A DNA stretch of 64,000 nt from Tetranychus cinnabarinus. Lineage: Eukaryota; Arthropoda; Arachnida; Trombidiformes; Tetranychidae. The DNA lies in contig WHVY01000002.1 of assembly GCA_022266195.1 (NCBI GenBank), positions 11,981,001 through 12,045,000 on the forward strand, read 5' to 3'. The first letter of the stretch is position 1. Every line of letters begins with the position of its first letter. Made by a program: the position numbers and the translations under genes. Of this stretch, positions 22,901-34,666 are shown piece by piece. Below the pieces are notes generated by a model. The model worked only from the letters and a program-made list of their open reading frames with translations, ran no database searches and was not told the DNA's origin.

Positions 22901-25302
22901 AAGATAATAGAGAAAAAGGAATTTCCATGTTTTACGATTCAAATTTGATTCACACTTAATCTTTCAACTGTAACCCAACTGATGCCATTGGTGATAATTT
23001 CATTTGTTAATCAATAGTTTGCTCCATTTGACAAGATTCACTTTCGTAGTTTGGGCTATAAGTGTCAGAAATAAGTTATCATTAATGTTATCTTTTTCAA
23101 TGGAATTGCTATCAAATTCAACTTACTGGGAGTGATTTACATGTTCAGGTTGACTGAATAAGTTGATTTAGTTTCAAATATTGCAAGGATAATCAATAAA
23201 TGTTCATTTTTTGTCACTTTTCCGATCAAATGTAGATCTTCAACTCGATAGGAAAATTCATATTTTAAACATATGAATGTAGAGTAAAGCATTTTCAATG
23301 TTTCATTTTTTTCTTTTTTTGTCCAACTTGTAATTATTTTTAGATTTGATGCTCAGTAAATGTGAATTATCTTTGACCCAGTTTCCGTTCCAAGGTAATA
23401 ATTACACGTTAATTGTTCTCAGTATTTTGCAAGATTGACAAATGTTCTGAGGTTTTAAATACAAGTCTATCTTCTGTAGTGAGAGGTTAGCGAAATTGGC
23501 AGTTCTAAGCCAGAAAAACTTCTGTTGAGCAACAGCAAAATCAGCTCATCCTTTATGGCTAACAGTTAAGCAGCAATTGTTGTTGATGAGACAAAAGTCG
23601 AACTGTTAGGAAAGTTCGTTCATTAGAAAAATTTATCGTAGTGAGTTTAAGTCGAGAAAAACTTAATGAGGTCGGGGCAGGACATGATCTCCCAAGACTA
23701 GTGAAAACTTGCAAAAAGAGGGCTACAGCTATTTTTTATTTTTAGCTTCCGACGGTTTCTGTCGTCCGGCTTTTACGTGGCAGCTGAGGATTCTTGTCCA
23801 ATAATAGCAACATGGGAAGGTCATGCCATTAGCAAAAAACTTAAATTTGGGAAACTCAGTGTTAATTTAGTCGATTGAAAAATGAAAGTGATTTCTGCTT
23901 TGATTGTATCTCTTATTTTATGCTTAAATTTGTTGAAGATAAGATAATTTGAGGCATTTCGTGGAATACAATGAAATTTTTCGGTACTGCAAAAGCTCAG
24001 AGAAGATTATACATTCAATCAAAACTTAGTGGCACATTTTTACCTTAAGGCATTGATTACGCGAGCTCAATGATATCATTAAACCCGCTTAATCGATGAT
24101 TTCGTTAGTCTCGCAAGATCATGTTCGCACCGCCCGCATCGAGTTTATGTCGACTCACTAATGTAAATGTTAAATCACTAACTGTCTTTACACAGGTTCT
24201 GTGTTGAATTTTGATACTTATTTACTATTTCACACTCATATCTGAGTAAAAAACAAATTCAGTGGCTCAAATGTGACTGATCCATCTTTTATATTATAAT
24301 TTAATATCTCTATAAGAAATCTTTTCACCTGCTTGTGGTTTTACACTTTAAAGATAATGAGTACAAGAGAGATGTATTTCAGCGATTAAAATCTGATCTC
24401 CGCGAGTCTACGCACAATGATTGTGTAAACGTGCTCTAGTATCTCAAATGTTAACATACCACTCTTGTGGACTACAGCACAGTATAACTTCGAATTTCCT
24501 TTAACCTTTTGTTTGTCTTCCAAAAGTGGAGAGGGACAATAAAATAAAGACTGATTTTCAAAAATTATGTTTGTCTCAGAATGAATCTATTTTCAATTCT
24601 AATCTCTAATACCATTTATAATAAATATTTGTGTTTTATGCTGAACATAGTTGCCTCTTTATTAAATCAAAAAACCTAATAAAGAACAATGAATTTTAAA
24701 TCATTTCAACTGAAACTTGGCAAGACTTTTGACCATTTTTATAAAATATTGTCAAAATATGTAAAAATATTTTAAAATCTGAAGAAGCATAAAATTGAGC
24801 TGAATTGCTTCAAAATGTCAAGAATAAGATTAAATTGCATTATTTGATTGACTTGAAATGATGTAGCAAATTGATGGTCGATTGAAAGGAAAACTGAAGA
24901 AACCAAAAAGTGGGGTCAAAAGTTGAATAGCCATAAAGAGTAAAATAATAATAGTTTGTCAACCGTCTATTCAACCTTTTTCACCCATCATTTTCAAACC
25001 ATAATCAGTTTGCCTGTGAAAAGTGGAAAAATTTCATCTCGTATTTTGTTTCCCATGCATTCATTGTGATCAAAATGAGTAGACAAAATCACTTTATTAT
25101 TTTCCAAAATTCCATTCTATCTTCATTCATTTTCATGCTCAATCGTCAACAAAACTTATTCGATATCCAAGCAACACTGATAATCACGGAAGGCAGAAAA
25201 GTGTTGTTGAAGGAAAATTTTTCGTTACTTATCATCATTGTCAAGATTGATGTTTATGATAGAAAAAAAAGTAGAGTGAAAAAGAAGAACAAGAAGAGAA
25301 TA

Positions 25303-25322
25303 ATGATGATGATGATGATGAT
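25303..25322. repeat. (ATG)n microsatellite
   Basis: Six or seven ATG/GAT trinucleotides, followed by a degenerate GATGAGGATGAG tail. It produces a poly-Met artefact frame. Intron A. Confidence 0.8.
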
Positions 25323-26821
25323 CAGGATGAGGATGAGAAATGAAAGGAAATCGAATACAAAGAGAATGAAATTTTCAACAAATGTGCACATTTAGATGAT
25401 AACGATGATTGGGAATGATTTTCTGTTGTGACTCTTCTTCCTCGTTTTTCACTGACTTTCACTTTTATTGGAAAAATGTTTTCACTTTTCCCTAAGAAGT
25501 GAAACTGAAAAGAACCGGAAAAGGAATGTAAATGGATAACAATAAGCTGTGAATTTTATAAAATGGTTAAGATTGATTGGCTTCAATAAACCATCAAATT
25601 CACCAAGTTGACCTCATTCTCCAAGAGCATTGGATCATCGGTTGTTTTGAATACTTTTACCATGAATCATGATTTGTTCAATGGTCATTTACATTGACCA
25701 AAATGGAAACCAATGAGTCTCCTGTCATTTCCCTTTCAACAAGTAAACAGCCAAAACGACAACATCTTGTAAAATCCATTTCAGTTTACATTCACTTCTT
25801 GTCCAACTTGTCTTTAGCCTCTTGATATATCATCATCAACTTCAATTGAATGAAAAAAACTTTAAACATTCATCATCATTCAGCATTTCATTGAGATTCA
25901 TGTTTTGAGCAGAAAAGGAAGAAAAAGGAAAAAAATAGAGCGATTTACTTTTTCCTTTTCTTTTTACATGATATTTTTATTCAAACTTTTCTTAACATTT
26001 TTCTTTTCCTTTTCCTTCTTAAGCCAACATGATTTGAATATAAAATTGAAAATTATCCAATGGATTACTGGTTGAAGAAGAGGAAGAAAAATGAATCTGA
26101 TCAATGTTTTTCCAACTCAAAGCGTCTTTTCCTTTCATCCATTCACTAAACTCGAGCATAAACATTACCTTGACATTTGATAATTTCAAACATTGAACAT
26201 TCCAAATTGAAAGTAATTAAGTTGAGAAATTAAATTATCATTGGTTATAAGAGAGGCAAGAAAAAGTTGTCTAATCACATTATCTTGGTAAAGCATTGCA
26301 TGTTAAAACGTTGACAAACCAATTTAGACAAATTGAGTCTCAAGACTAGTTTAAAATGGCAATTATTAAACTTGAAGGTTGAAACCTACACAAGTAATGT
26401 TGACAACTTTCAATGACCAAAGGCTGGATATTCACAGCTTTTTTATTACAATCAGTTTCATCAGTTTCATCACTTTTAGGACAACTTTTGTTGCCAATAA
26501 AAAGCTGTTTGTTTATTCAGATCATTTTTGTATTAACAAAGCTTATCGCAGCAAAGTTTACCAAGCGACTCTACTAAAGGCTCTTCAACCTAATCTGATG
26601 CTTTTGCTTGCACAAAGTTTACACTTTGTTTGCCCTTTAGTCTGTAAGTGATGAAACATCTTTTGATTAAACTTGTTATAACTTGATGAATCTTGTAAAC
26701 AAGTGATTTTGTTTGAATTCAAAGTAAAACTGATTCCAAGCGAAAAACATTATTACATGATTTGACTGATAATGGAAATATTGATTTGAATAGAAAATTT
26801 TCGTGTTTTTAGTTTGTTTAC

Positions 26822-27820
26822 CTTTTCATGGTGAATACGATCATCCAGCAAGTCATCATTGAATGGTTGATTATCAAAAATGATGGAAATGTCAACATTG
26901 TCAATTGGGATCAACATTTTAATTGATCTTTCCCTTCGACTTAACTTTTCCATTTCTTCTTGGCGAATCAACTGATGTAACAAGGTTGTCTTGCCCACCT
27001 TGTCTGCTCCAAGAACCAAAACTCGATATGTTTTGGCATCACGTTCAGGTAAACAGTCGTCATTAACTTCCGAGATGGAAAATTTTCTCGGATCAATTGA
27101 AGTTTTACGATAATTGGTCCAACTATCGGCATCACTATAAGACAGCCTTTCCTGACTTTTACGCCGTGACCGTCGTCCACCACCATTGACAGTACCATTA
27201 GTCATGTTGTTGTAATGGTTGCCAGTTGGTGGGGTGTAACTTTGACTTCGTGATCGTGTTCGCCTGTCTGGCTCTTGAACATTCAACACAATACCATTCA
27301 AGGCATCAGGCAGTGTATTGACACGAGGACGAAAATAGTGTTGCGTTCGTTGGACTTGAGGTGTGCCGATCGATGAACGATGTTGATTTGGTTGTTGCTT
27401 TGTCAGTTGATAATGGCGATTATCCTTGGATGAATATTGATACTGATTTTGTTGATGCATTGGAGGTTGAGGTGTATGGTATGAGTGGACATTTAACATG
27501 ATCGATTGACTAATTGGACTAATTGATGAAGTACTATTGGAACTAGAGGTTGGACTGTCCGCTCTGTTATCCATGGAAGTGATGAAATCTAGGTTGCTAT
27601 TTGAACCATTGCAAGTGTTGGTTAGGCCAGGTTTGTTATCCACAATTGGATATGTCGAGGTTGCTGAAGTGGATGCAGTTAGAAAGGCAAAATGACCATC
27701 ACATGAACGTCGAGGAAAATATTGACGAGGTTTAACTGAAGGTGAACTATTCCGATGTCGAGTTGGATAACGATAACCTGGTTCATTTACTGGACTCAGA
27801 ATTTGATTGGAACGATTCAT
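26822..27820 (-). CDS. RGK-family small GTPase A, N-terminal exon
   Basis: This encodes residues 1-333 and starts at an ATG (27820-27818) preceded by AAAACAAC, a favourable initiation context. Residues 1-260 are a long low-complexity, probably disordered extension rich in S, N, Q and R, with basic-Ser sites such as RRKSQERLS that could be phosphorylated or bound by 14-3-3 (inference). The GTPase domain begins near 264 with TYRVLVLGADKVGKTTLL, and the P-loop GADKVGKT (about 271-278) is canonical GxxxxGKT. Next come IKMLIPIDNVDISIIFDNQPF and DDRIHHEK. The usual DxxG (G3) is absent, as is characteristic of RGK proteins. The exon ends AAG|GTAAAC in phase 0, exactly where exon 2020-2436 picks up the fold. 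RGK proteins typically carry long N-terminal extensions, and this one is at the long end. An extra 5' non-coding exon upstream cannot be excluded. Confidence 0.88.
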
Positions 27821-29437
27821 GTTGTTTTCACTTGTCCAAAAGTCGAGAGAAGAGTAAATTGTTGGTGAAAAAAGAAAATGAGTTTTTCATGAATTTGTAG
27901 AAAAATATTTTTGCAAACTTTTCGATATTCAAAGTGCTGAGTTTGCTGAAACTTTCGAGTCAAGATTTTTAAACGCTTTTACTTGATTGGAATAAAAAAA
28001 GGTTGAATTGCAAATTTAAAGGCAAAGTAATGAGGAGAAGAAAAAAAACTTCTTGAAACTGAACAAGTTAACGGTTGGTAAACAAAACAAGAACTGAATG
28101 ATGAAGAGGAAAATGTGAGCCTCTTGGGCAACATTGTTTGCGCATGATGTTCATGGGTTCATTGATGAATACTGATGGGCATAACTGTGGTTGAAGCTTT
28201 AGTTTAGCGAAAGACAAGATTGGGAAGAAGAAGAAAAATGTCCATCTAGGAATCGAAGAAAAAAATGGACAGGAAAAAGGCAATGATGAAAGTTGGGTCA
28301 ACTTCAGTAATCACTTTTTTTTCCTCAAAGTTCCTTGGTTGAGCAACCCAAACATGGATATATCCATTGATCCATGTTTGTATAAATCTTGTTTCATCAT
28401 ATTTGATAAGATAAAATTTGATGTCTGAATTATGATCATAATGATTATCAAAGTAATGAAGATAATGGATGTAACAGCTAAACCAAAAAAAGCTCATGGA
28501 TCATGATTCGTCTATGATGCTACTCATGAAACCGGAAGTAAACCTTTTTTTGGCTGTTTATTGACCTTACCTTTGCTCTGGTTTTTCGTTGAACATTGCC
28601 TTCTATTCGTACCTGTAATTTAATAGTTGCTGTTATCATATGAGTAAACAAATATGGTCAACACAACTTTGGATTCAATCGATAAATGTTCAAGTCTTTT
28701 CTCCTTTTCAACTAATGAATGATGAAGTAGGAAAATGTATTGTATGATAGACTACTTTGGACATTAATTTGACTTGATTATTTGTTTGCTTGACTCGCAA
28801 CTTGATTGGCTTGTCTTTCCTGGTTCACTTGCAATGTATTAACTTTCCTTCACTTTATTTACATTTGTGGGTTTACATTCATGTTTATGCTAATGCAATC
28901 ATATTTACTGTTGTTGAATCGTTATTTTGTGTTAATCTGTTAATTGTTTTATTGCTTTGCCTCGCAAAGGGTTATAATCATGATTCTGTCTTCTTTTAGA
29001 CAAAAGATTGATCAAGGGCATCGATGAGCTTTATGCTTCCTGGCTGGATAATGTAATTGGCAAAGTATGCAAAATTTGCTATTTGCAATTTACTCAAATG
29101 GTTAAGGCTGAGACGCTTTAACGACTTATGATATTTTTTGTGTTGAAAGGGAACAATTTGTTACAATTATATCTAGATTAATCATGATTGTTGTATCATG
29201 AGCAGAACTTTAGTGTAACTTTATTTTTATCCAGGTTTTAATTCATCAGAATGCTTCCATGTTTATTCAATACAAGTAACGTCCTCTGTTGAACATGCAT
29301 CAAGGTATATTTCGAGTTTCAAGTTTATAAATCAAATGCGACATAGATTTTAGTTATGTTATGGTTGGAATCGTGATTTTTGCACAATGCGATCATTGTT
29401 AATTCGTGGTAATTTCTTACTGAAAGTCAAAGACATA

Positions 29438-29680
29438 CAGGGTCCGCCACAAAACATGTCAGCCTGTATTTTTTGAATAACTTTTTTATTTTTTGGACAA
29501 TCAAGCCCATTCTTACAGAAAATAATCTTGAATAACCGGGAAACAAAGACATGTACCGGTCAAATTTTTCAGGGATCGCAGGTCAAAATGGCGCCTGCGC
29601 GAAATGAAGGTACAATTTTCGATTTTCGGTAAATTAAACGATTAAATTAATTCATTTAAATTTAAATGATCAACGCTCGT
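29438..29680. repeat. Probable transposable-element fragment starting CAGGGTCCGCC
   Basis: Just after a TA at 29436-29437 the sequence switches to CAGGGTCCGCCACAAAACAT and continues with GC-richer, non-coding sequence (ACCGGTCAAATTTTTC, GGTCAAAATGGCGCC). A CAGGGT-type end next to TA is typical of TA-inserting DNA elements, but I find no matching right terminus, so it is probably truncated or abuts the next repeat. Confidence 0.35.
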
Positions 29681-30071
29681 TTGTACAGGGCTATTCAGCC
29701 TCATTTACTTCACGTTTTGCTCAATATCTCAAAACAAACTTTGCTAGCTTTCTTATATTTGGACGGTATGCTTTTGAGAATTGAAGGTAATTCAAGGTCA
29801 TTTAACGTCATTCGTTCATTTGACCTTCAAACGACTCCTTAAGCTCATTTTCGAATTGCTTAAATTTTTCACTTTATAAAATGTTTGTTTTAAAAATAAT
29901 GAGAAGCTAAACAAGTTTCTTACATATCGGTACTTCTGGCTGAAAATGCTTCGAGAACGATACTTTCATTACAGTTGCTATTGATAATTTGCAGAGATAA
30001 ACTTATGAAAGTTTGGGCTATTCGAAAATGACCTTCAGAAGTCGTTTGAAGTTCAAATAAACGAATGACGC
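29681..30071. repeat. Dispersed repeat with internal inverted arms (copy 1)
   Basis: It begins ACAGGGCTATTCAGCCTCAT. A segment at about 29808-29858 (TCATTTGACCTTCAAACGAC...) is the diverged reverse complement of 30012-30071 (...GTCGTTTGAAGTTCAAATAA), giving 50-60-bp arms. Blocks including CGTTTT, GTATGCTTTTG and GGCTGAAAA...CTTCGAG recur in the same order at 35.9-36.25 kb, so it is a family with at least two copies here. Confidence 0.55.
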
Positions 30072-30886
30072 TTTAATGAATAAGTAGCATAATGCCTGAA
30101 CTGTCTTCAACGACACTTTGATAACTCGCCAAAACCCTACGTTATACCGGGTATTTTTTGTATGCTTGAGGCTCGTTTTTGCTAATAACTTTAGAACCAG
30201 CAGTTAAATCCGGACGCTCTTGCTAAATATTGATAACTGAAATGACTGATAGAATAAGCCAAACATTATTGATTGTCTTCTCGTGAATGAATTTTATCAA
30301 TGCAAAAGTATGGAAATTTTGAAAATTTATTTTTCTACTTTTTATACAAATATATGGTGTAAGTTACTTGTTACAAAATATCAATCGTTTTCAGCAGTTT
30401 CCATATTTATTAAATTTATGTTTCTTGTTCAAGCGTTTTCGTTTCAAGATGTTGAAATTGGTAAATTCCTTCATAAGATAAGTTAAAGGTGATCATGGCA
30501 TCAGTATAAGCTCAACAATATTTGATAAAAGCAATTGAGTACATTCAACAGCAAAAGGGAAAACATTTTCAGCCAAAGCCATTTTCAGGAAAAAGTTGCG
30601 CAAATGATTGAAGCTGTTAGGTTAGTGATAATGTGCGCAAAGTATTGTTCAGCCAAAATTAAAACTGTATTTCCCGTTTGGTCCACTTGTTAAGGTCATC
30701 AAAAGTATTGCCATTATCAATATCATTATCAATGGTTCTCAAAATGCTAATGCAGGTAGCAATAAGAAAATGATAAAAGTCAAGTTGTAAGTGAAAAATG
30801 AAAAATTGTACAAAAAGATGAAAAAACGAAAATCCTGAATATCTATTGAAACCTTTCTTTGATGCAATTCGTAAGGAATCTCAATG

Positions 30887-30892
30887 TTTATT
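30887..30892 (-). other. Polyadenylation signal of RGK gene B
   Basis: TTTATT on the plus strand reads AATAAA on the minus strand, about 20 bases past the TAA of the gene B C-terminal exon. Position and sequence suit a poly(A) signal, though a short 3' UTR is implied. Confidence 0.4.
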
Positions 30893-30912
30893 GAACTACA
30901 TGATTGGACCCA

Positions 30913-31359
30913 TTATGCATTGAGATTCTCAACTGAGCGTGTTTTAAACATAAAACGTTTGAAAAGTTGTCTAATACAAGTCCTTGCTCGACTCATGACT
31001 TTATTTTTGCTTTCTTTCGTTGCTCCCGCTTTACCAGAATTTTGAGTATTGTTGACAACGGACAAGTTTTCCTTAATCTTTTCAACAATCCAAACCATAA
31101 TTTGTTCAATATTGTCACCAATTTCAGCTGAAGTCTCTATAAAATGTACACTAAAGCGACTCGCCAAATCTGAACCTTCCTCAGTGGTGACAACTCGAGC
31201 TCTAACCAAGTCCGACTTGTTGGCAACCAAACATATGGATAGCTTGGGATTGGAATGGCAATGACGAAGTATGGCCAGAGTCAGAATTTGTCCAGCCTTT
31301 TCAAAGCTTTTCCGATCGGCAATTGAATAAATGATCAACAAGGCTTGATTCCTTTTACC
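30913..31359 (-). CDS. RGK-family small GTPase B, C-terminal exon
   Basis: This encodes the C-terminal 148 residues. The 3' splice site is a pyrimidine-rich tract ending TTCAG at 31360, and the exon opens in phase 0 as GKRNQALLIIYSIADRKSFE. It holds G4 NKSD (about residues 323-326) followed by LVRAR, and G5 ETSA (about 351-354), both intact. The tail is basic (SRARTCIRQLFKRFMFKTRS) and ends VENLNA. This resembles the RGK C-terminal signature but lacks the cysteine found there in Rad, Gem and gene A. No CaaX box is present, so membrane association would rest on the basic/hydrophobic tail. Roughly half of the aligned positions match gene A by eye, the best blocks being IYSI.DR.SFE and NKSDLVRAR. 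Joined to exon 55174-56001 it gives about 424 residues. Role, from family knowledge: calcium-channel and cytoskeletal regulation. Confidence 0.87.
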   Translation of the reverse strand, partial: GKRNQALLIIYSIADRKSFEKAGQILTLAILRHCHSNPKLSICLVANKSDLVRARVVTTEEGSDLASRFSVHFIETSAEIGDNIEQIMVWIVEKIKENLSVVNNTQNSGKAGATKESKNKVMSRARTCIRQLFKRFMFKTRSVENLNA

Positions 31360-32777
31360 CTGAACCATGAAAAGAGAAAAAGAAAAAAGTTCAACAATTA
31401 ATAAAGTTTCAATTTTAATTAAACATTCAGATAAAATATGTGACACAAAATGGTAATGAAAGCGCATAAAAAGGATTGAAAGCAGGCAAATGATTCAATA
31501 AAGCTCAGCATCGATTAAATAACATTAAATAACATTCAATAATGAATACAAAATGCAACATTGAAAAGGAACAATTTTTGTCTCTTTTTCCAATTCCCAG
31601 TTCGAAATGAGTAATTTGAAAAGCCATCAATTGGTTAAACGAATTTGATTAAAGAGTTAAAATGGTTATCCTTTTCCTCATCATTATCATTTTCCTAATA
31701 AATTTAATAGCCATTCCCTGTATCCATAAAAGTATAGCATGGAAAAAGTTGAATCTCAATTTCTACTCATTTTTATGGGTTTACAGAATTTCAAAGGTTA
31801 ATAACATTGGAAAAGAAGAAAAGTTGAAAAAAAGTATTCCAATTATCATTATTAGTGTATATTTTTCCAATGATAACTTTTCACTCTCAGCAATTTTCAC
31901 TTCCAAATGGTAAAACTTATTTATTTATATTGGCAACTGTGAATAAAATCCAAAATTGTGTTAACTTTAATATCCAACCATTTGCTTCTTTTTTTCGTCC
32001 AATGCATTTGGTCAGTTTGATCACACTTTACTTGAAGCCCATCATTCACAGTTTACGCATCTTTTCATGCAAGTTATTTATCTTTTTAGTATTATTTGAT
32101 GTTGCAAATGGAAATGTCAATATCTATTTAGTGAAGAAAAAACGAAGATGTTGAATGTCTTTTTGTTGCTTCTACTTTTACTGATAAGCTGACTGTGATT
32201 ACATGAGAAAAATTTTGGTCAACATGAGTTGAACATCAGAATGTTGCCATGGAAAATTCAAATTTCATTTTTTCTTCTTTTCCTTTTTCCAGAAAATGAA
32301 AAGTAAAATATTGTCTGCAGTAAATTTATCAATCTGAATCTTTTTTTAATTAAGAGAATCGTAATGAAAATATGAGTTCTTTGTGAGTCAACTTGCGAGT
32401 TTCATTGTGTTTGCAAACTCGATTCTCATGAGAATGTGTTATATCAAAAGATTAGAATCAATTTTCTTCTTTTTTCAACTCTTTCGATTTCTTTTCTTCT
32501 ACTCTTTGGTTGCTAGTTTAAACCCGTGTTTGACTTTGATTGTCAATTTTGTTCTGTTTGATTACTTTGACAAGAAACTAATGCGATCATGGCTGATCGC
32601 AAGTTTCTTTTAACCACCCATGCTAACTGTCTTTTCACGGTAATGTCCACCACCCAATCTAACACATTCGCCAAATCAACTAAATCAAACACCACTTTTT
32701 GTCCACCACTTTCATTAACCACTTTAGAGTGGCTTTTTTGCATTACATTTATTACAAACACTTTTCTTATAAGATTA

Positions 32778-33575
32778 CCCAATGAACATAGTTTTTTTTG
32801 TGAGTCAAAAAAGAGTCACATGTGACTCACAAAATTTTGTGAATTTTTTTGTGAGTCGCAATGTGACGGCTTTTTGACTCACAAAATCTGGCTGCCCATT
32901 TTGGGCACTAAATTTTGGCCCTGTTCATGAATCATAAGGGAAATTTGAATGATTCTTAAATTAGAGCCCAATAACCAATTGAATTTGATTCTTTAAATTT
33001 TAACATTAAAGATTTGAGTTAGGAATCGCACTGAAAATCGTCACATAATTTGAGCCTCAATATAAGGAATCTTATCTTATATATTAATTCTGAATCTCCT
33101 TTGAAGATTCCTGTCGCTAATGATTCATGTCACCATTTCAGAATCACAAAGAATTCTATGAATCAACCATGAGAAGATTCGATATCTTCTATTCAAATAT
33201 AAACATCAATCATTGCTCACGATAGATGTGTCTTTTAGTAATTTAAATTAATAAGTTAGTTGTAGCCGAGTGGTTAGAGGCACATTAAATTAGTATATTA
33301 ATGTCCTGGGTTCAAAACCCCGTTAGTAGCAGTTATAAATAAATTAAGTTAAAATGTAAAATAAAAGGTAAAATAATTTTTGGCATGAAGATTCTTATCG
33401 AATGAATTTTGAATCAGAATTTCTGATTCTCATGGTAAGGATTCAATACGATTCTATATTTCGTGAATCAATTGTGACAAAATTGAGACTCACAAAATTT
33501 GTGACTCACCTGTGAGTCATTTGTCCTGTTGTGAGCGTTTCGTGACTCACATGTGAGTCACAAGTGTTCATTGGG
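32778..33575. mobile_element. TA-flanked inverted-repeat element dense in GTGAGTCA and GAATC words
   Basis: The 798-bp element has short exact termini CCCAATGAACA / TGTTCATTGGG and TA on both sides (32776-32777 and 33576-33577). The outer about 100 bp of each end are packed with GTGAGTCA/TGACTCAC words, several as palindromes (GTGACTCACCTGTGAGTCA), and the interior repeats GATTC/GAATC about 17 times. A tRNA-like segment lies at 33255-33330. No transposase frame is present. TA duplication suggests a Tc1/mariner-type or similar mobilising source (inference). Confidence 0.75.
33255..33330 (+). tRNA. tRNA-like sequence (SINE head or tRNA pseudogene)
   Basis: It contains a good A box (TAGCCGAGTGGTTAGAGGC, 33263-33281) with a GCC/GGC D-stem, and a B box (GGTTCAAAACC, 33309-33319) inside a GGG...CCC T-stem. 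Between them CATTAA...TTAATG gives a 6-bp anticodon-type stem with a 9-base loop, longer than the standard 7. The acceptor stem pairs poorly (TTAGTTG against TTAGTAG). It is followed by an A/T-rich tail (AATAAATTAAGTTAAAATG). I read it as a tRNA-derived SINE or a decayed tRNA, not a working tRNA gene, and do not assign an amino acid. Confidence 0.5.
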
Positions 33576-34666
33576 TATCCACCACCCAAATCCACCAAAT
33601 TTTTGACCACTTTTTGAGATATGATGACGATTAATAGTGGACATGCTAGATGGTGTAAAAGTGGTCAAGATGGTGGTGGACAATTTTGTTGAGAAAAGTC
33701 TTTTTGTTGATGTTGTTTTGGTTGATTTGGTGGATGTGTTGGATTGAGTGGTAGACATTGTGGTAAAAAAAGCCTTTCTTTACTCTTTACTCAAATGACA
33801 AATTTTTACATAAAATCCTGGTCCAACAATGAAACATCAACCCGAATAACAAAAAAGTTTTTCCCCCTCGCTCAATGTTATTGGATACGGATTCTACATT
33901 TTTTCCCCCATTCTCTATTTTCATGAATTTCTCAGAGGTCATGAGATTCTGAGGTTAGGTTTTCTATTTTTCGTCGTTGTAGTTGAATCAGGGCTTTCAG
34001 ACTGTGTAATTTTTTTTCTTGGAACCCGCTCCGTTTAGCCACAATATTGACGCAAAAATTTGATACTTTGACTTTATATATTGTATAGATGTATAGATTG
34101 GGTGAAAAGATTAATTGACTGTGGACAAGAAATGATAACAAGAAAAGGTTCAACTTTTACAGAAAGAGATTAAACTTTGATAATAAAGCAAATGAAGGGA
34201 AAAAGAAATTCTCATCCCAAAAGGCTTTCTTTTCATGTTGTTATTTCATGGAGAATGAAATAACAAACTTGAACACACAGAGAGAAGGAACCAAAAAATG
34301 CAATCTTTTTTTATTCTTTTCACTTCCCTGTTATCCTAGATAATGATAATGATGGAATGAAAAAAAAGTGAAAATGATTGTGGGTTCGAAAAGGATGAAA
34401 TAGGAATCAAATTTTATCTCCAATTGACCCGATCGTTATTTTAAAACAAAACTATCGTTGAAATGGATTGTGAAAATGATACTTTTCATGATTGTTTTAT
34501 GATAATTTTTTCAAATTTTCATTCTTTTCCGACCGATTAGCTAATAAATATTTTCTCACAACTTTATTTTCAATCTCGGCTCAATTCGTGGCTTTATTTA
34601 CATTACCGAAAGATGAATTGACGATAATCTAACGATAATTTGTAACTTTAGTTTTTTATCCATTAT

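Larger units (their letters stand above)
2437..26821 (-). other. Giant phase-0 intron of RGK gene A (24.4 kb)
   Basis: The 5' splice site is AAG|GTAAAC at 26822/26821 and the 3' splice site TTACAG at 2437. Both sides are phase 0, and the joined protein continues the GTPase fold without a gap (DDRIHHEK then IFYDSVIV). The intron contains a low-complexity AACCAAGAAA tract, (ATC)n and (ATG)n microsatellites, the large inverted repeat at 16.7-18.2 kb, a possible retroelement remnant, a GGGAGTGA minisatellite and a somewhat GC-richer island at 23.5-24.2 kb. All other frames in it are short and lack domains or splice support. Enhancers would be expected in an intron of this size, but I cannot identify any. 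Confidence 0.75.
27821..30912. other. Intergenic region between RGK genes A and B
   Basis: This 3.1-kb gap should contain the 5' UTR and promoter of gene A and the 3' UTR of gene B. The left two thirds is plain AT-rich DNA with no recognisable core-promoter element. From 29438 it holds dispersed repeat DNA. No gene is supported. Confidence 0.55.
32640..33762. mobile_element. Outer inverted-repeat element interrupted by a second element
   Basis: The left part (about 32640-32720) and right part (about 33660-33762, reverse-complemented) share ...AATGTCCACCACCCAAT... and AACACAT...CCAAATCAACTAAA-like blocks. Both, read inward, even encode the same short string MSTTQSNT..KSTK. The C/A-rich TCCACCACC words occur repeatedly. 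The inner TA-flanked element (32778-33575) lies between them, so either it inserted into an older fold-back element or both are layers of one composite. Exact outer ends are uncertain. Confidence 0.55.

Noticed and set aside
25066..25395. 109-codon frame with a poly-Met run
   Set aside because: The Met run is the (ATG)n microsatellite and the K/R-rich tail is purine-rich DNA.
33255..33330. A functional tRNA gene
   Set aside because: The acceptor stem pairs poorly and the anticodon loop is oversized, so I annotate only a tRNA-like sequence.
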